Below are positions 1 to 6,080 of a DNA stretch of 6,954 nucleotides, one piece after another; position 1 is the stretch's first letter; each line of letters starts with the position of its first letter. This stretch comes from Acetobacter sp. CAG:977. Its GTDB lineage: Bacteria > Pseudomonadota > Alphaproteobacteria > CAAGCB01 > CAG-977. The notes under the pieces were generated by a model. The model worked only from the letters and a program-made list of their open reading frames with translations. It was not told the DNA's origin and did not search any database. Location of the stretch: positions 264,061-271,014 of the forward strand of contig HF994935.1 of assembly GCA_000434295.1 (NCBI GenBank), written 5' to 3'. The translations under genes and the position numbers were made by a program.

Positions 1-1
1 T

Positions 2-373
2 GAACAGCTGGTGTCAAAAATATGCAGAAACGAAGAAGGCAAAAGCTACTTTTGCATGTCGCCGTCGGCGCTTGATACGTCGCGGAGGGCGGGAATTTCC
101 GATATTACGGCGGCATGGCTTGCAAATCATGCGAAGGCGTGTCGTGCCAACGGCGTCAGTGACGGGGAAACGGATGCAAGCTTAAGCAAAATTCCGGTGT
201 ACGAATTGCAAAGCTATATGAGAAACAAAGTCGAACGGTTTTTCATATATCCCGACCCGTTGAACGAACGGGGTGTCATGCAGGCGCAAAAAGTCGTTTC
301 GGAAAGAAATGCGATCTCAGACAAAAGCCTTTTCGCCGTTTCGGCGCTGAAAAAAAACAAAGGGCGGGATTAG
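2..373 (+). CDS. C-terminal part of a third putative metallopeptidase paralogue (5' end outside window)
   Basis: The reading frame is open to the left edge of the window and ends at a TAG, giving 123 residues of a longer protein. An in-frame GTG at position 11 exists, but there is no Shine-Dalgarno sequence before it and the frame continues upstream, so I read this as a truncated gene and not a small one. The segment KICRNEEGKSYFCMSPSAL lines up with YRMCRGVDGCYFKNEPDVL in the gene at 449 and AGWTKDGNYFTDDPAVL in the gene at 1572. A leucine-rich helical stretch and a short region ending near a proline (SKIPVYELQ) follow in the same order in all three. This makes it the third member of the tandem family. 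The catalytic HExxH part would lie outside the window. After the proline anchor the tail (about 55 residues, ending KKNKGRD) does not resemble the other two. No function is established; cytoplasmic location is not testable without the N-terminus. Confidence 0.72.
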   Translation, partial: EQLVSKICRNEEGKSYFCMSPSALDTSRRAGISDITAAWLANHAKACRANGVSDGETDASLSKIPVYELQSYMRNKVERFFIYPDPLNERGVMQAQKVVSERNAISDKSLFAVSALKKNKGRD

Positions 374-382
374 ACGGAAAGG

Positions 383-411
383 TTGACAAATTTTTTCGAC
401 GGACCGATATT
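383..411 (+). promoter_or_regulatory. Sigma70-like promoter of the second metallopeptidase gene
   Basis: A perfect -35 TTGACA (383-388) is followed after 17 bases by GATATT (406-411), a 4/6 match to the -10 consensus. It lies between the TAG of the upstream paralogue (373) and the ATG at 449. The -35 and spacer start, TTGACAAATTTTTTCG, recurs almost unchanged before the next paralogue at 1509. That supports a real, duplicated control element. I see no terminator between the upstream gene and this promoter, so some read-through is possible. Confidence 0.6.
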
Positions 412-448
412 AAATTAAAGCGGGCATTTTTTATAAGGAGAGGCTTTT

Positions 449-1459
449 ATGTCGTCCTTTTTATCACAAGTGTTTTCATCCAAGGTTTTTCGCGGTTCTT
501 ATTCTGACGAACAGCCCGAAATCAACTTTAAAATGGAAGGCTCGAAACAGGAAAAAAGGCGCTTAACGTCTTTGGTGAACCGAATTGCGCATTCTTCGGA
601 ATTCGGCAGATCCGTTTTGGAACGTGCGGCGGATGCGGGGTTCGTTTTGTCATTTCAATTGCGCGATGCCACCGTTTTGGGATCGTGTTGCGAAATCAAA
701 AAAGCCGTTATGCTGAATCCGGCTTATTCGGACGACAGATTGGTTTCCACGCTGGCACATGAAGCGCGCCATGCCGAGCAGTTTTCACGCGGTGCCGATT
801 CCGAATTCGGCAAACGCACGCTTAAAACAGAAATTATGTATTTCCGTGCCATGGAAGCCGACGCTCAGGCTGCGGCTGCCGTAACAACAATGGAAATGAA
901 AGGAAACGGAGACGGAAAACCTTGGAAAAGGTTAAGAAAGGAAACGTCATATGTGACGGATCCGCTGGTGCACAGTGCCGAATTTTCCGAAAAGCCCCGC
1001 GCGACGGATGCGTTGTTGGGGGCAGCGTTCAAAGGCTGGTATGACGATGCTTTTATCAAAGAAGCCTACGAAAATTCTTATATTGTTTCGGTCATGGACA
1101 ATATTATGAAAGAAAACAAAGAAGCGGAAAATCCGTACAGCCAAAAAGAATCTTCAAAAGCGATTGTGTACAGAATGTGTCGCGGCGTTGACGGGTGTTA
1201 TTTTAAAAATGAACCCGACGTTCTTGAAAATTCGAAATTTTTGGATATATCTCCGACGACTCTGGCAAAAGCCCTGCAATATGCTTCCATCGTGAAAAAA
1301 GAAACGGGAAAAGAAGGCGACAGATCCGTTGATCTTTTGCCCGTGCGCCAGCCGTTGCCCGTAAATACGTCGGTCTATGTCGGATGGGGAACGTGCTATG
1401 ACGCAACAAACGATACCGTTCGGCTGGGTATGATACGAAAAGTAGGCAAAGGTCGTTAA
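449..1459 (+). CDS. Putative zinc metallopeptidase, HExxH family of unknown function (complete paralogue 1)
   Basis: A 336-residue protein without signal peptide or membrane segment, so probably cytoplasmic unless exported by a non-Sec route. The start is fixed by an in-frame TAA at 434-436 and an AAGGAG ribosome site (435-440), 8 bases before the ATG. An N-terminal domain (about 35-100) leads into LAHEARHAEQF, with H104, E105 and H108 as zinc ligands and catalytic glutamate. Then comes YFRAMEADAQ, where E136, 28 residues later, is the likely third ligand as in gluzincin-type peptidases; D138 is also conserved. FKGWYD (195-200) and a C-terminal YRMCRGVDGCYF segment are shared with the neighbouring paralogues. 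Over residues 91-140 it is identical to the gene at 1572 at 30 of 50 positions. It resembles the uncharacterised alphaproteobacterial putative metallopeptidase family I know as DUF6782, a name given from memory and not checked. Substrate unknown. It has its own promoter and terminator. Confidence 0.85.
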   Translation: MSSFLSQVFSSKVFRGSYSDEQPEINFKMEGSKQEKRRLTSLVNRIAHSSEFGRSVLERAADAGFVLSFQLRDATVLGSCCEIKKAVMLNPAYSDDRLVSTLAHEARHAEQFSRGADSEFGKRTLKTEIMYFRAMEADAQAAAAVTTMEMKGNGDGKPWKRLRKETSYVTDPLVHSAEFSEKPRATDALLGAAFKGWYDDAFIKEAYENSYIVSVMDNIMKENKEAENPYSQKESSKAIVYRMCRGVDGCYFKNEPDVLENSKFLDISPTTLAKALQYASIVKKETGKEGDRSVDLLPVRQPLPVNTSVYVGWGTCYDATNDTVRLGMIRKVGKGR

Positions 1460-1465
1460 ATTTTT

Positions 1466-1496
1466 AAAAAGCTCCGATACTTTCGGGGCTTTTTTT
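1466..1496 (+). terminator. Rho-independent terminator after the first complete metallopeptidase gene
   Basis: An A-run is followed by a 7-bp stem, GCTCCGA (1471-1477) with TCGGGGC (1483-1489). It contains one T-G wobble and a 5-base loop, and is followed by seven T (1490-1496). It begins six bases after the stop codon and separates this gene from the promoter of the next one. Confidence 0.85.
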
Positions 1497-1508
1497 ATGG
1501 AAAAAATG

Positions 1509-1537
1509 TTGACAAAAATTTTTTCGGGAAATATGAT
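1509..1537 (+). promoter_or_regulatory. Sigma70-like promoter of the third metallopeptidase gene
   Basis: TTGACA (1509-1514), a 17-base spacer, then TATGAT (1532-1537): a perfect -35 and a 5/6 match at -10. It sits just after the terminator of the preceding gene. Its start, TTGACAAAAATTTTTTCG, matches the promoter at 383 except for two extra A residues. A TATAAT at 1543-1548 is further downstream and would be 28 bases from this -35. Confidence 0.72.
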
Positions 1538-1571
1538 TTTTCTATAATTTTTATATTAAGGAAACTTACCT

Positions 1572-2627
1572 ATGTCCGTTTTAAATGAAGCTTTGAATCC
1601 TTCCGTTCCCGCGATGAAACCCAACAATGCCGAAAAACCGGTCGTTGATGTGGATATGTCGCCTTGTAAAGAGGAAGAAAAGCCCCGTATGATTTCGTTG
1701 ATTAACCGTCTGGCGCGCAGCCCGATCGGTTTGGAAACGTTGCAAATTGCCAAAGAAGCGGGCTTTACGTTCAGCTTTTTTGACGGAGAAACCAGATGTT
1801 GCGGCGCTTGTGACGAAGAGGGAAAGTGGATTAAGCTGAACCCTGCGAAAACGGATGACAAACTTGTCGGAACCTTGTGTCATGAATCCCGTCATGCCGG
1901 TCAGTTTTACCGCGGCGCACACGAAAAATTCGGCGTTTATGACGTCCGTTCGGAATTGATTATGTTCCGTGCCATGGAAGCCGATGCTCAGACTTATGCA
2001 ATTTCAGCCTGCAATGAGTTGCGTTTTAACGGGGATAAAGGTCCGTATCGCGAATTCAGAGCGGCTTATCCCGAAATCGAAGAACGTTTTATGGACGCTT
2101 TGGATAAAACGCAGGGCGAAGTCACCAACGAAGTGATGACGGAAACGTTCAAGGGCTGGTATGACCAAAACCGCACAAAAACCGTTTATGAAGAATCTTA
2201 TTTGGTCGAACCGATGCAAACGGAATTGTCAAACTTGATGGTCGGTAAGAAACCCTCGCTGAATTATACGAAAAAGATGTCCGGCAAAGACATTGTCGCA
2301 ATTGCGGGGTGGACAAAGGACGGTAATTATTTCACGGATGATCCTGCCGTTTTGGAAAAAGGCGTGTATGTCGAGGTTGCCAATACGACCATGAAGTCGT
2401 TGGAAAACTTTTTTAAAGCTCGCGAAGCGTTAACCGGCATGGCACCCGATCCTTCAATCAAAGGGTTGCCCACCAGAACGAACACGGCAACCAAGATAAA
2501 GGCAAAGTCCTATACGTCCGCAAAGGATGTTCAAGGGATTAAAGAACGTATCGAATCCAAAAAACAAAATTATGCCCTTCAGTCGGCGGCAATCAAAAAA
2601 GCCGTTAACGCAAAGCGAGCTCGTTAA
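1572..2627 (+). CDS. Putative zinc metallopeptidase, HExxH family of unknown function (complete paralogue 2)
   Basis: A 351-residue protein with no signal peptide or membrane helix. The start is set by an in-frame TAA at 1557-1559 overlapping the AAGGAAA ribosome site (1558-1564), 7 bases before the ATG. TLCHESRHAGQF gives H104, E105 and H108, and MFRAMEADAQ gives E136 and D138; all fall at the same residue numbers as in the gene at 449, so the core aligns without gaps. A cysteine cluster (C76, C77, C80) precedes the catalytic motif; C80 is shared with the sister protein. FKGWYDQ (193-199) and the segment GNYFTDDPAVLE (251-262) are also family marks. From about residue 305 the tail is strongly basic and helical in composition (many Lys, Arg and Ala, ending KRAR), unlike the sister's shorter tail. 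A nucleic-acid or acidic-surface contact is possible but only inferred. Substrate and biological role are unknown. Transcribed alone, from the promoter at 1509 to the terminator at 2641. Confidence 0.86.
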   Translation: MSVLNEALNPSVPAMKPNNAEKPVVDVDMSPCKEEEKPRMISLINRLARSPIGLETLQIAKEAGFTFSFFDGETRCCGACDEEGKWIKLNPAKTDDKLVGTLCHESRHAGQFYRGAHEKFGVYDVRSELIMFRAMEADAQTYAISACNELRFNGDKGPYREFRAAYPEIEERFMDALDKTQGEVTNEVMTETFKGWYDQNRTKTVYEESYLVEPMQTELSNLMVGKKPSLNYTKKMSGKDIVAIAGWTKDGNYFTDDPAVLEKGVYVEVANTTMKSLENFFKAREALTGMAPDPSIKGLPTRTNTATKIKAKSYTSAKDVQGIKERIESKKQNYALQSAAIKKAVNAKRAR

Positions 2628-2640
2628 AAAGGCAGAAATA

Positions 2641-2675
2641 AAAAAAACGCCCTTTCGTTCGGAAGGGCGTTTTTG
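2641..2675. terminator. Bidirectional Rho-independent terminator between the metallopeptidase gene and tyrS
   Basis: A perfect 8-bp stem, ACGCCCTT (2647-2654) with AAGGGCGT (2663-2670), extendable by three pairs, is flanked by an A-run on the left and a T-run (2670-2675) on the right. The two genes converge here with 67 bases between stop codons. The symmetrical A/T flanks let the same hairpin end both transcripts. Confidence 0.9.
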
Positions 2676-2694
2676 TGTTGTTTCGGTTTTATTG

Positions 2695-3960
2695 TTATTT
2701 CAGTTTGATCAGGGCGTGTTTTTTCTTTCCTGCCGAAAGCTTAATGACGCCGTTTTTAACGTCGTTTACGCTCAGCAGAATGTTGTCGCCCGATACGGGG
2801 GTATCGTTGACTTTTGCACCGCCCTGCGCGATTAAACGCTTTGTTTCTCCGCGCGTTTCGGTCAGCTTTAACGCACAGAACGCGTCAATCAGCCCGATGC
2901 CTTTTTTCAAATCATCTTCGGATGCTTCCATGAACGGCAATTCTGCGCCGCCCGTTTTTTCTTCAAAGGTTTTGCGGGCGGTTTCGGCAGCGTTCGAAGC
3001 GGCTTCTTCTCCGCGGCAGATTTTCGTGGCTTCGAATGCCAAAATCTTTTTGGCTTCGTTGATTTCTTTATCTTTCAACGCTTCCAAACGGCGGATTTCG
3101 TCCATGGGCAAATCGGTGTAAATGCGCAGACATTTGCCGACTTCGGCGTCGCCGACGTTGCGGAAATACTGATAGTAATCGTAAGCCGACAGCTTGTCTT
3201 CATTGACCCATACGGCGTTTCCTTCGGATTTTCCCATCTTTTTGCCGTTGGAATCCGTGATGATCGGGCTGGTAAAGCCGAACAGTTCAACGCCGTATTT
3301 GCGTCGTCCCAGTTCCGTGCCGCTGGTAATGTTTCCCCACTGGTCGGAACCGGCAATTTGCGCACGGCAACCGTATTTTAAGTACAGTTGGCAGAAATCA
3401 TAGCCTTGCAAAAGCTGATAGTTGAATTCCAGAAAAGACATTTGCTGTTCTCTGTCCAGCCTTGTTTTAACGCTTTCCATGGCGAGCATGCGGTTAACGG
3501 AATAGTATGTGCCGACGTCGCGCAGGAATTCCAAATAATTGACGTCTTTGAACCAATCATAATTATCGACCATGACGGCGCCTTCGGGGGTGTCGTCAAA
3601 GCGCAGGAATTTTGAATACGATCGTTTTAAGCCGTTCAGGTTTTTTTCGATGGTTTCTGCGCTTAAAAACGGACGCAGGGAATCTTTTCCCGACGGGTCA
3701 CCGATTCTGGCGGTTGCGCCGCCGACCAAGGCGATCGGTTTATTGCCGAGCTTTTGAAACCAGCGCATCATCATTAAGGGGACAATATGGCCGACGTGCA
3801 GGCTGTCTCCCGTCGGGTCGGATCCCAGATATCCGACGGCGGGCGTGTGCGAACGTTCGCATTCATACAAATAATCGTCAAAGCCTTCTTCGTTGGTGCA
3901 TTGGTTAAAAAAACCGCGTTCCGAAAGGATGTTCAGAAATTCCGATTTGAATTGAGTCAT
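2695..3960 (-). CDS. tyrS: Tyrosyl-tRNA synthetase
   Basis: A cytoplasmic class I aminoacyl-tRNA synthetase that joins tyrosine to tRNA-Tyr using ATP. It has 421 residues, the usual bacterial TyrS length. The Rossmann catalytic domain carries the HIGH-type motif as HVGH (55-58) after GYLGSDPTGDSL; Y44 and D48 sit where the family binds tyrosine. YQLLQGYDF (181-189) and GSDQWGN (204-210) complete the substrate pocket. KMGKS (241-245) is the KMSKS signature loop; glycine in third place is also seen in E. coli-type TyrS. The C-terminal part from about 352 (GIGLIDAFCALKL..., GETKRLIAQGGAKVN) is an S4 RNA-binding domain that contacts the tRNA. The start is the ATG at 3960; the frame is closed upstream by a TAA at 4002-4000, and the ribosome site is weak (GACAGG). 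It is divergent from anmK and ends at the shared terminator at 2641. All key residues look intact, so this should be the housekeeping copy. Confidence 0.97.
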   Translation of the reverse strand: MTQFKSEFLNILSERGFFNQCTNEEGFDDYLYECERSHTPAVGYLGSDPTGDSLHVGHIVPLMMMRWFQKLGNKPIALVGGATARIGDPSGKDSLRPFLSAETIEKNLNGLKRSYSKFLRFDDTPEGAVMVDNYDWFKDVNYLEFLRDVGTYYSVNRMLAMESVKTRLDREQQMSFLEFNYQLLQGYDFCQLYLKYGCRAQIAGSDQWGNITSGTELGRRKYGVELFGFTSPIITDSNGKKMGKSEGNAVWVNEDKLSAYDYYQYFRNVGDAEVGKCLRIYTDLPMDEIRRLEALKDKEINEAKKILAFEATKICRGEEAASNAAETARKTFEEKTGGAELPFMEASEDDLKKGIGLIDAFCALKLTETRGETKRLIAQGGAKVNDTPVSGDNILLSVNDVKNGVIKLSAGKKKHALIKLK

Positions 3961-4086
3961 AAAAGCCTGTCCCGTTTGGATTTTGTTAAGGTCTTTAGCT
4001 TAGGATAAACGTACGGGTTCAAATGTCCCGCAGGTATTTAGCTGTATCAGCATTAGCCCTCAAACTCAATAGGGAAGAATTGAAAT
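3961..4086. promoter_or_regulatory. Divergent intergenic control region of tyrS and anmK
   Basis: This 126-base gap must contain the start signals for both genes, but no strong promoter stands out. On the minus strand, TTGAGG (4063-4058) and TAAATA (4040-4035), 17 bases apart, are a weak candidate for tyrS. That would give a leader of roughly 70 bases. Within that leader, 4032-4012 can fold into a 6-bp stem (one G-U) with a 9-base loop. Toward anmK I see only an AGGGAAG ribosome site (4071-4077). The region has no open reading frame I would support and no T-box-like features. Confidence 0.4.
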
Positions 4087-5229
4087 ATGGAAGTAATCAG
4101 GCCTTTGACTGCGATGGGATTGATGAGCGGGACGTCAATGGACGGCGTCGATGCGGCATTATTGGTTACGGACGGGGTCGACGTTTTCCAGTTCGGCAAA
4201 GCGCTGAACCGCCCTTATGATATGGAAATGCGGGCGGAATTGCGAGCCGTTTGCGGCAGAAAAGCGTTGGAGGGCGGAAAAGAAGTCGAAGAAGCCGAAA
4301 AGAAAATGACGCTGTTCCATGCCGAAGTCGTTGCCGAGCTTTTGGAGCTGGCGGGATTAAGAGCAGAAGACGTTGATGTGATAGGATTTCACGGACAAAC
4401 ATTGTTTCATAACCCGTCGGAACACCAAACACTTCAAATCGGTGACGGAGATTTATTGGCATCCGAAACGCGCATTCCCGTCGTTAACCGCTTTAAATAT
4501 GACGATATGGCCAACGGCGGACAGGGCGGACCTTTGTTGCCGTCTTATCATGCGGCTTTGGCTCGCGATATGGAAAAGCCGATCGCCATTTTGAATATCG
4601 GCGGTGTGGCAAATGTTACTTGGATCGGCGAAAACGGAGAGTTGGTCGCGTTTGCAACGGGACCGGGAAACGCTTTGATCGACGATTGGATGATGAAAAA
4701 GCACGGCACGAATATGGACTATGACGGCAACATGGCGGCGGCAGGCACCGTTGACGAAAAGATTGTCGCTACAATGATGAAACGTCCGTATTTTAAAAAA
4801 GCTCCTCCGAAAACATTGGACAGGGACGAATTTTCGGAAAGAATCATGGATAATCTTGAAGGAGCAAGCGTTGCGGACGGTGCTGCGACTTTGACGGCAT
4901 TTACGGCGCAAGCCGTTGCCAGCGGTGCGCGGGATTTTTTGCCGAAGCCTCCCAAAAAATGGATTGTCAGCGGCGGCGGAGCCAATAACCCGACATTGAT
5001 GAGGATGTTGCGCCAACGCTTGGAGGCGCCCGTCGAAGCTGCTTCAAAAGTCGGCTGGGACGGTGACGCCATGGAAGCTCAGGGATACGCTTTTTTGGCT
5101 GCCAGAAGCATCTTCGGTCTGCCTTTGTCCTTTCCCGGAACCACGGGCGTTCCCCATTCCATGTGCGGCGGGGCATATCATGCGGTGCCGGATACGTTAA
5201 AGGAAAAAAGAAAAACGAGAAAAAATTGA
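4087..5229 (+). CDS. anmK: Anhydro-N-acetylmuramic acid kinase homologue, catalytic aspartate apparently replaced
   Basis: AnmK enzymes use ATP and water to open and phosphorylate 1,6-anhydro-MurNAc to MurNAc-6-phosphate in cytoplasmic peptidoglycan recycling. The 380 residues match the family end to end: GLMSGTSMDGVDAALL (11-26, phosphate loop), IGFHGQTLFH (99-108), TLQIGDGDLLA (115-125), GGQGGPLLPSYH (144-155), LNIGGVANVTW (169-179), TGPGNALIDDW (191-201), PPKTLDRDEFS (240-250), SGGGANN (295-301), and the alphaproteobacterial ending GLPLSFPGTTGVP (344-356). Two sites are odd. The family's F-D-x-G-P-G-N reads F189-A190-T-G-P-G-N, so the catalytic base (Asp182 in Pseudomonas aeruginosa AnmK, from memory) is alanine. 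The usual D-F-R before the GGQG segment reads R135-F136-K137. The enzyme may be inactive or altered. The start is fixed by an in-frame TGA at 4081-4083. The Lys/Arg-rich tail (372-380) is an extension. It lies 57 bases before a solute-binding protein gene with no terminator between, so the two may be co-transcribed. Confidence 0.93.
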   Translation: MEVIRPLTAMGLMSGTSMDGVDAALLVTDGVDVFQFGKALNRPYDMEMRAELRAVCGRKALEGGKEVEEAEKKMTLFHAEVVAELLELAGLRAEDVDVIGFHGQTLFHNPSEHQTLQIGDGDLLASETRIPVVNRFKYDDMANGGQGGPLLPSYHAALARDMEKPIAILNIGGVANVTWIGENGELVAFATGPGNALIDDWMMKKHGTNMDYDGNMAAAGTVDEKIVATMMKRPYFKKAPPKTLDRDEFSERIMDNLEGASVADGAATLTAFTAQAVASGARDFLPKPPKKWIVSGGGANNPTLMRMLRQRLEAPVEAASKVGWDGDAMEAQGYAFLAARSIFGLPLSFPGTTGVPHSMCGGAYHAVPDTLKEKRKTRKN

Positions 5230-5286
5230 TATTGTCCCAAACGGAACGGACGCCGTACGCACCAAGTTTGTAGCGGAGAAGGTTAA

Positions 5287-6036
5287 ATGAAACATCTTTT
5301 ATGTTTTTTGTCGGTCGTTTTTGTTTTCTTTTGCTGTGCGGCATGCGGAGAAAAAAAAGACAGCGACGCTTTGGTCGTCGGAACCAATGCTGAATTTCCG
5401 CCTTTTGAAATGCGGGGCGGTGCGAACGGTAACGAAATTATCGGCTTTGATATGGACGTCGCCCGTGAAATCGCTGCAAAAAACGGCAAAAAGCTGATCA
5501 TAGAAGACATGAAGTTCGACGCTTTGATTCCGGCGTTGAATTCCGGAAAAGTCGATATGGTCTTTGCCGGCATGACCGTAACGCCCGAACGCGCCAAAAA
5601 CGTTGATTTCAGCATTCCGTACTATAAAGTGACCCAAATTGTTTTGTTGAAACAAGGCGATGAGGCAAAAATAAAAAACATTGATGATTTAAAAGGCAAA
5701 AAAATAGCCGTTGCTTTGGGAACGACGGGCGATTCCGTCGCGTCGACGTTGACGCCCGCCGATAAAATCATCCGTTTTGATTCCGTGTTTGAAGCCATTT
5801 TGGAATTAAAAAACTCGAAAGCCGATCTTGTCCTGACCGATGAAGCTTTGGGAGAAATTCTTCATGCCAGAAACCCTGATTTGGTACGGATAGATTTACC
5901 CTTTGAAGACGAATACTATGCCGCGGCGGTCAAAAAAGGCAATCAAAGCCTTTTGGATCAGATCAACGCTTCGTTGACGAGTTTGAAAAATACCGGAGAA
6001 ATGGAAATCTTGTTGGAACGTTATTTTTCCGAATAA
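5287..6036 (+). CDS. Polar amino-acid ABC transporter solute-binding lipoprotein
   Basis: A 249-residue family 3 periplasmic binding protein (HisJ/ArgT/GlnH type) that should capture an amino acid and deliver it to an inner-membrane ABC permease. The N-terminus has a lysine, a hydrophobic core and CAAC at 17-20, so C20 is probably the lipidated cysteine; cysteine at -3 is unusual. The mature protein shows the family order: VGTNAEFPPFE (31-41), GFDMDVAREIA (53-63), a DALIPALNSGKVDMVFAGMT stretch (78-97), then TPERAKNVDFSIPYY (99-113). R102 sits where the family binds the ligand carboxylate. LKGKKIAVALGTTGDS (135-150) and KADLVLTDEA (178-187) follow; D185 matches the residue that holds the ligand amino group. 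The exact amino acid cannot be told. The start is fixed by a TAA directly before the ATG (5284-5286) and a GGAGAAGG ribosome site (5275-5282). No permease or ATPase gene is adjacent: anmK lies upstream, and a terminator with a convergent gene lies downstream. Confidence 0.93.
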   Translation: MKHLLCFLSVVFVFFCCAACGEKKDSDALVVGTNAEFPPFEMRGGANGNEIIGFDMDVAREIAAKNGKKLIIEDMKFDALIPALNSGKVDMVFAGMTVTPERAKNVDFSIPYYKVTQIVLLKQGDEAKIKNIDDLKGKKIAVALGTTGDSVASTLTPADKIIRFDSVFEAILELKNSKADLVLTDEALGEILHARNPDLVRIDLPFEDEYYAAAVKKGNQSLLDQINASLTSLKNTGEMEILLERYFSE

Positions 6037-6050
6037 GCATGTCAAAGACG

Positions 6051-6080
6051 AAAAAGCCTCCGTTACGGAGGCTTTTTTTT
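6051..6080. terminator. Bidirectional Rho-independent terminator between the binding-protein gene and the SDR gene
   Basis: AGCCTCCG (6055-6062) pairs perfectly with CGGAGGCT (6066-6073) around a TTA loop, with A-run and T-run flanks that extend the stem. It starts 14 bases after the plus-strand stop. Its T-run touches the minus-strand stop codon (6081-6079), so the last codon of the SDR gene is built into the terminator. Confidence 0.93.

Larger units (their letters stand above)
2..2627 (+). repeat. Tandem array of three paralogous metallopeptidase genes
   Basis: Three same-strand genes share the C-terminal segment with the YF...P..L pattern. The two complete ones also share the HExxH/EADAQ core and the promoter box. 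At DNA level the stretch 842-868 equals 1965-1991 in 26 of 27 bases (start TTCCGTGCCATGGAAGCC). Most of the rest has drifted to protein-level similarity, so the duplications are not recent. The array may continue to the left of the window. Confidence 0.75.

Noticed and set aside
11..373. A complete small gene starting at the GTG at position 11.
   Set aside because: The frame is open to the window edge, there is no ribosome site before the GTG, and the protein aligns with the C-terminal third of the two following paralogues. It is better read as a truncated gene.
1543..1548. TATAAT as the -10 of the third metallopeptidase gene.
   Set aside because: It is 28 bases from the TTGACA at 1509. TATGAT at 1532 has the ideal 17-base spacing, so TATAAT is at most an alternative or part of the A/T-rich start region.
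2527..2835. Plus-strand open frame spanning the end of the metallopeptidase gene and the terminator.
   Set aside because: It overlaps two real genes in other frames and runs through a strong bidirectional terminator; there is no sign of translation initiation.
3218..3245. KMGKS in place of KMSKS in TyrS as a sign of a defective or paralogous synthetase.
   Set aside because: Glycine in this place is ordinary for TyrS (E. coli has KFGKT), and all other signature residues are intact.
4015..4030. GGGTTCAAATGTCCC resembles a tRNA T-arm, suggesting a tRNA gene or a tRNA-derived attachment site before anmK.
   Set aside because: With a 7-base loop the stem does not pair properly, and no matching acceptor, D-arm or anticodon arm is found in the roughly 70 bases upstream. 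There is no integrase or mobile DNA nearby.
4453..5016. Long open frame on the minus strand inside anmK (187 codons), with other antisense frames in tyrS and the metallopeptidase genes.
   Set aside because: They lie opposite well-supported genes, have no ribosome sites I can see, and their composition (rich in Arg, His and Cys) is typical of the complement of coding DNA.
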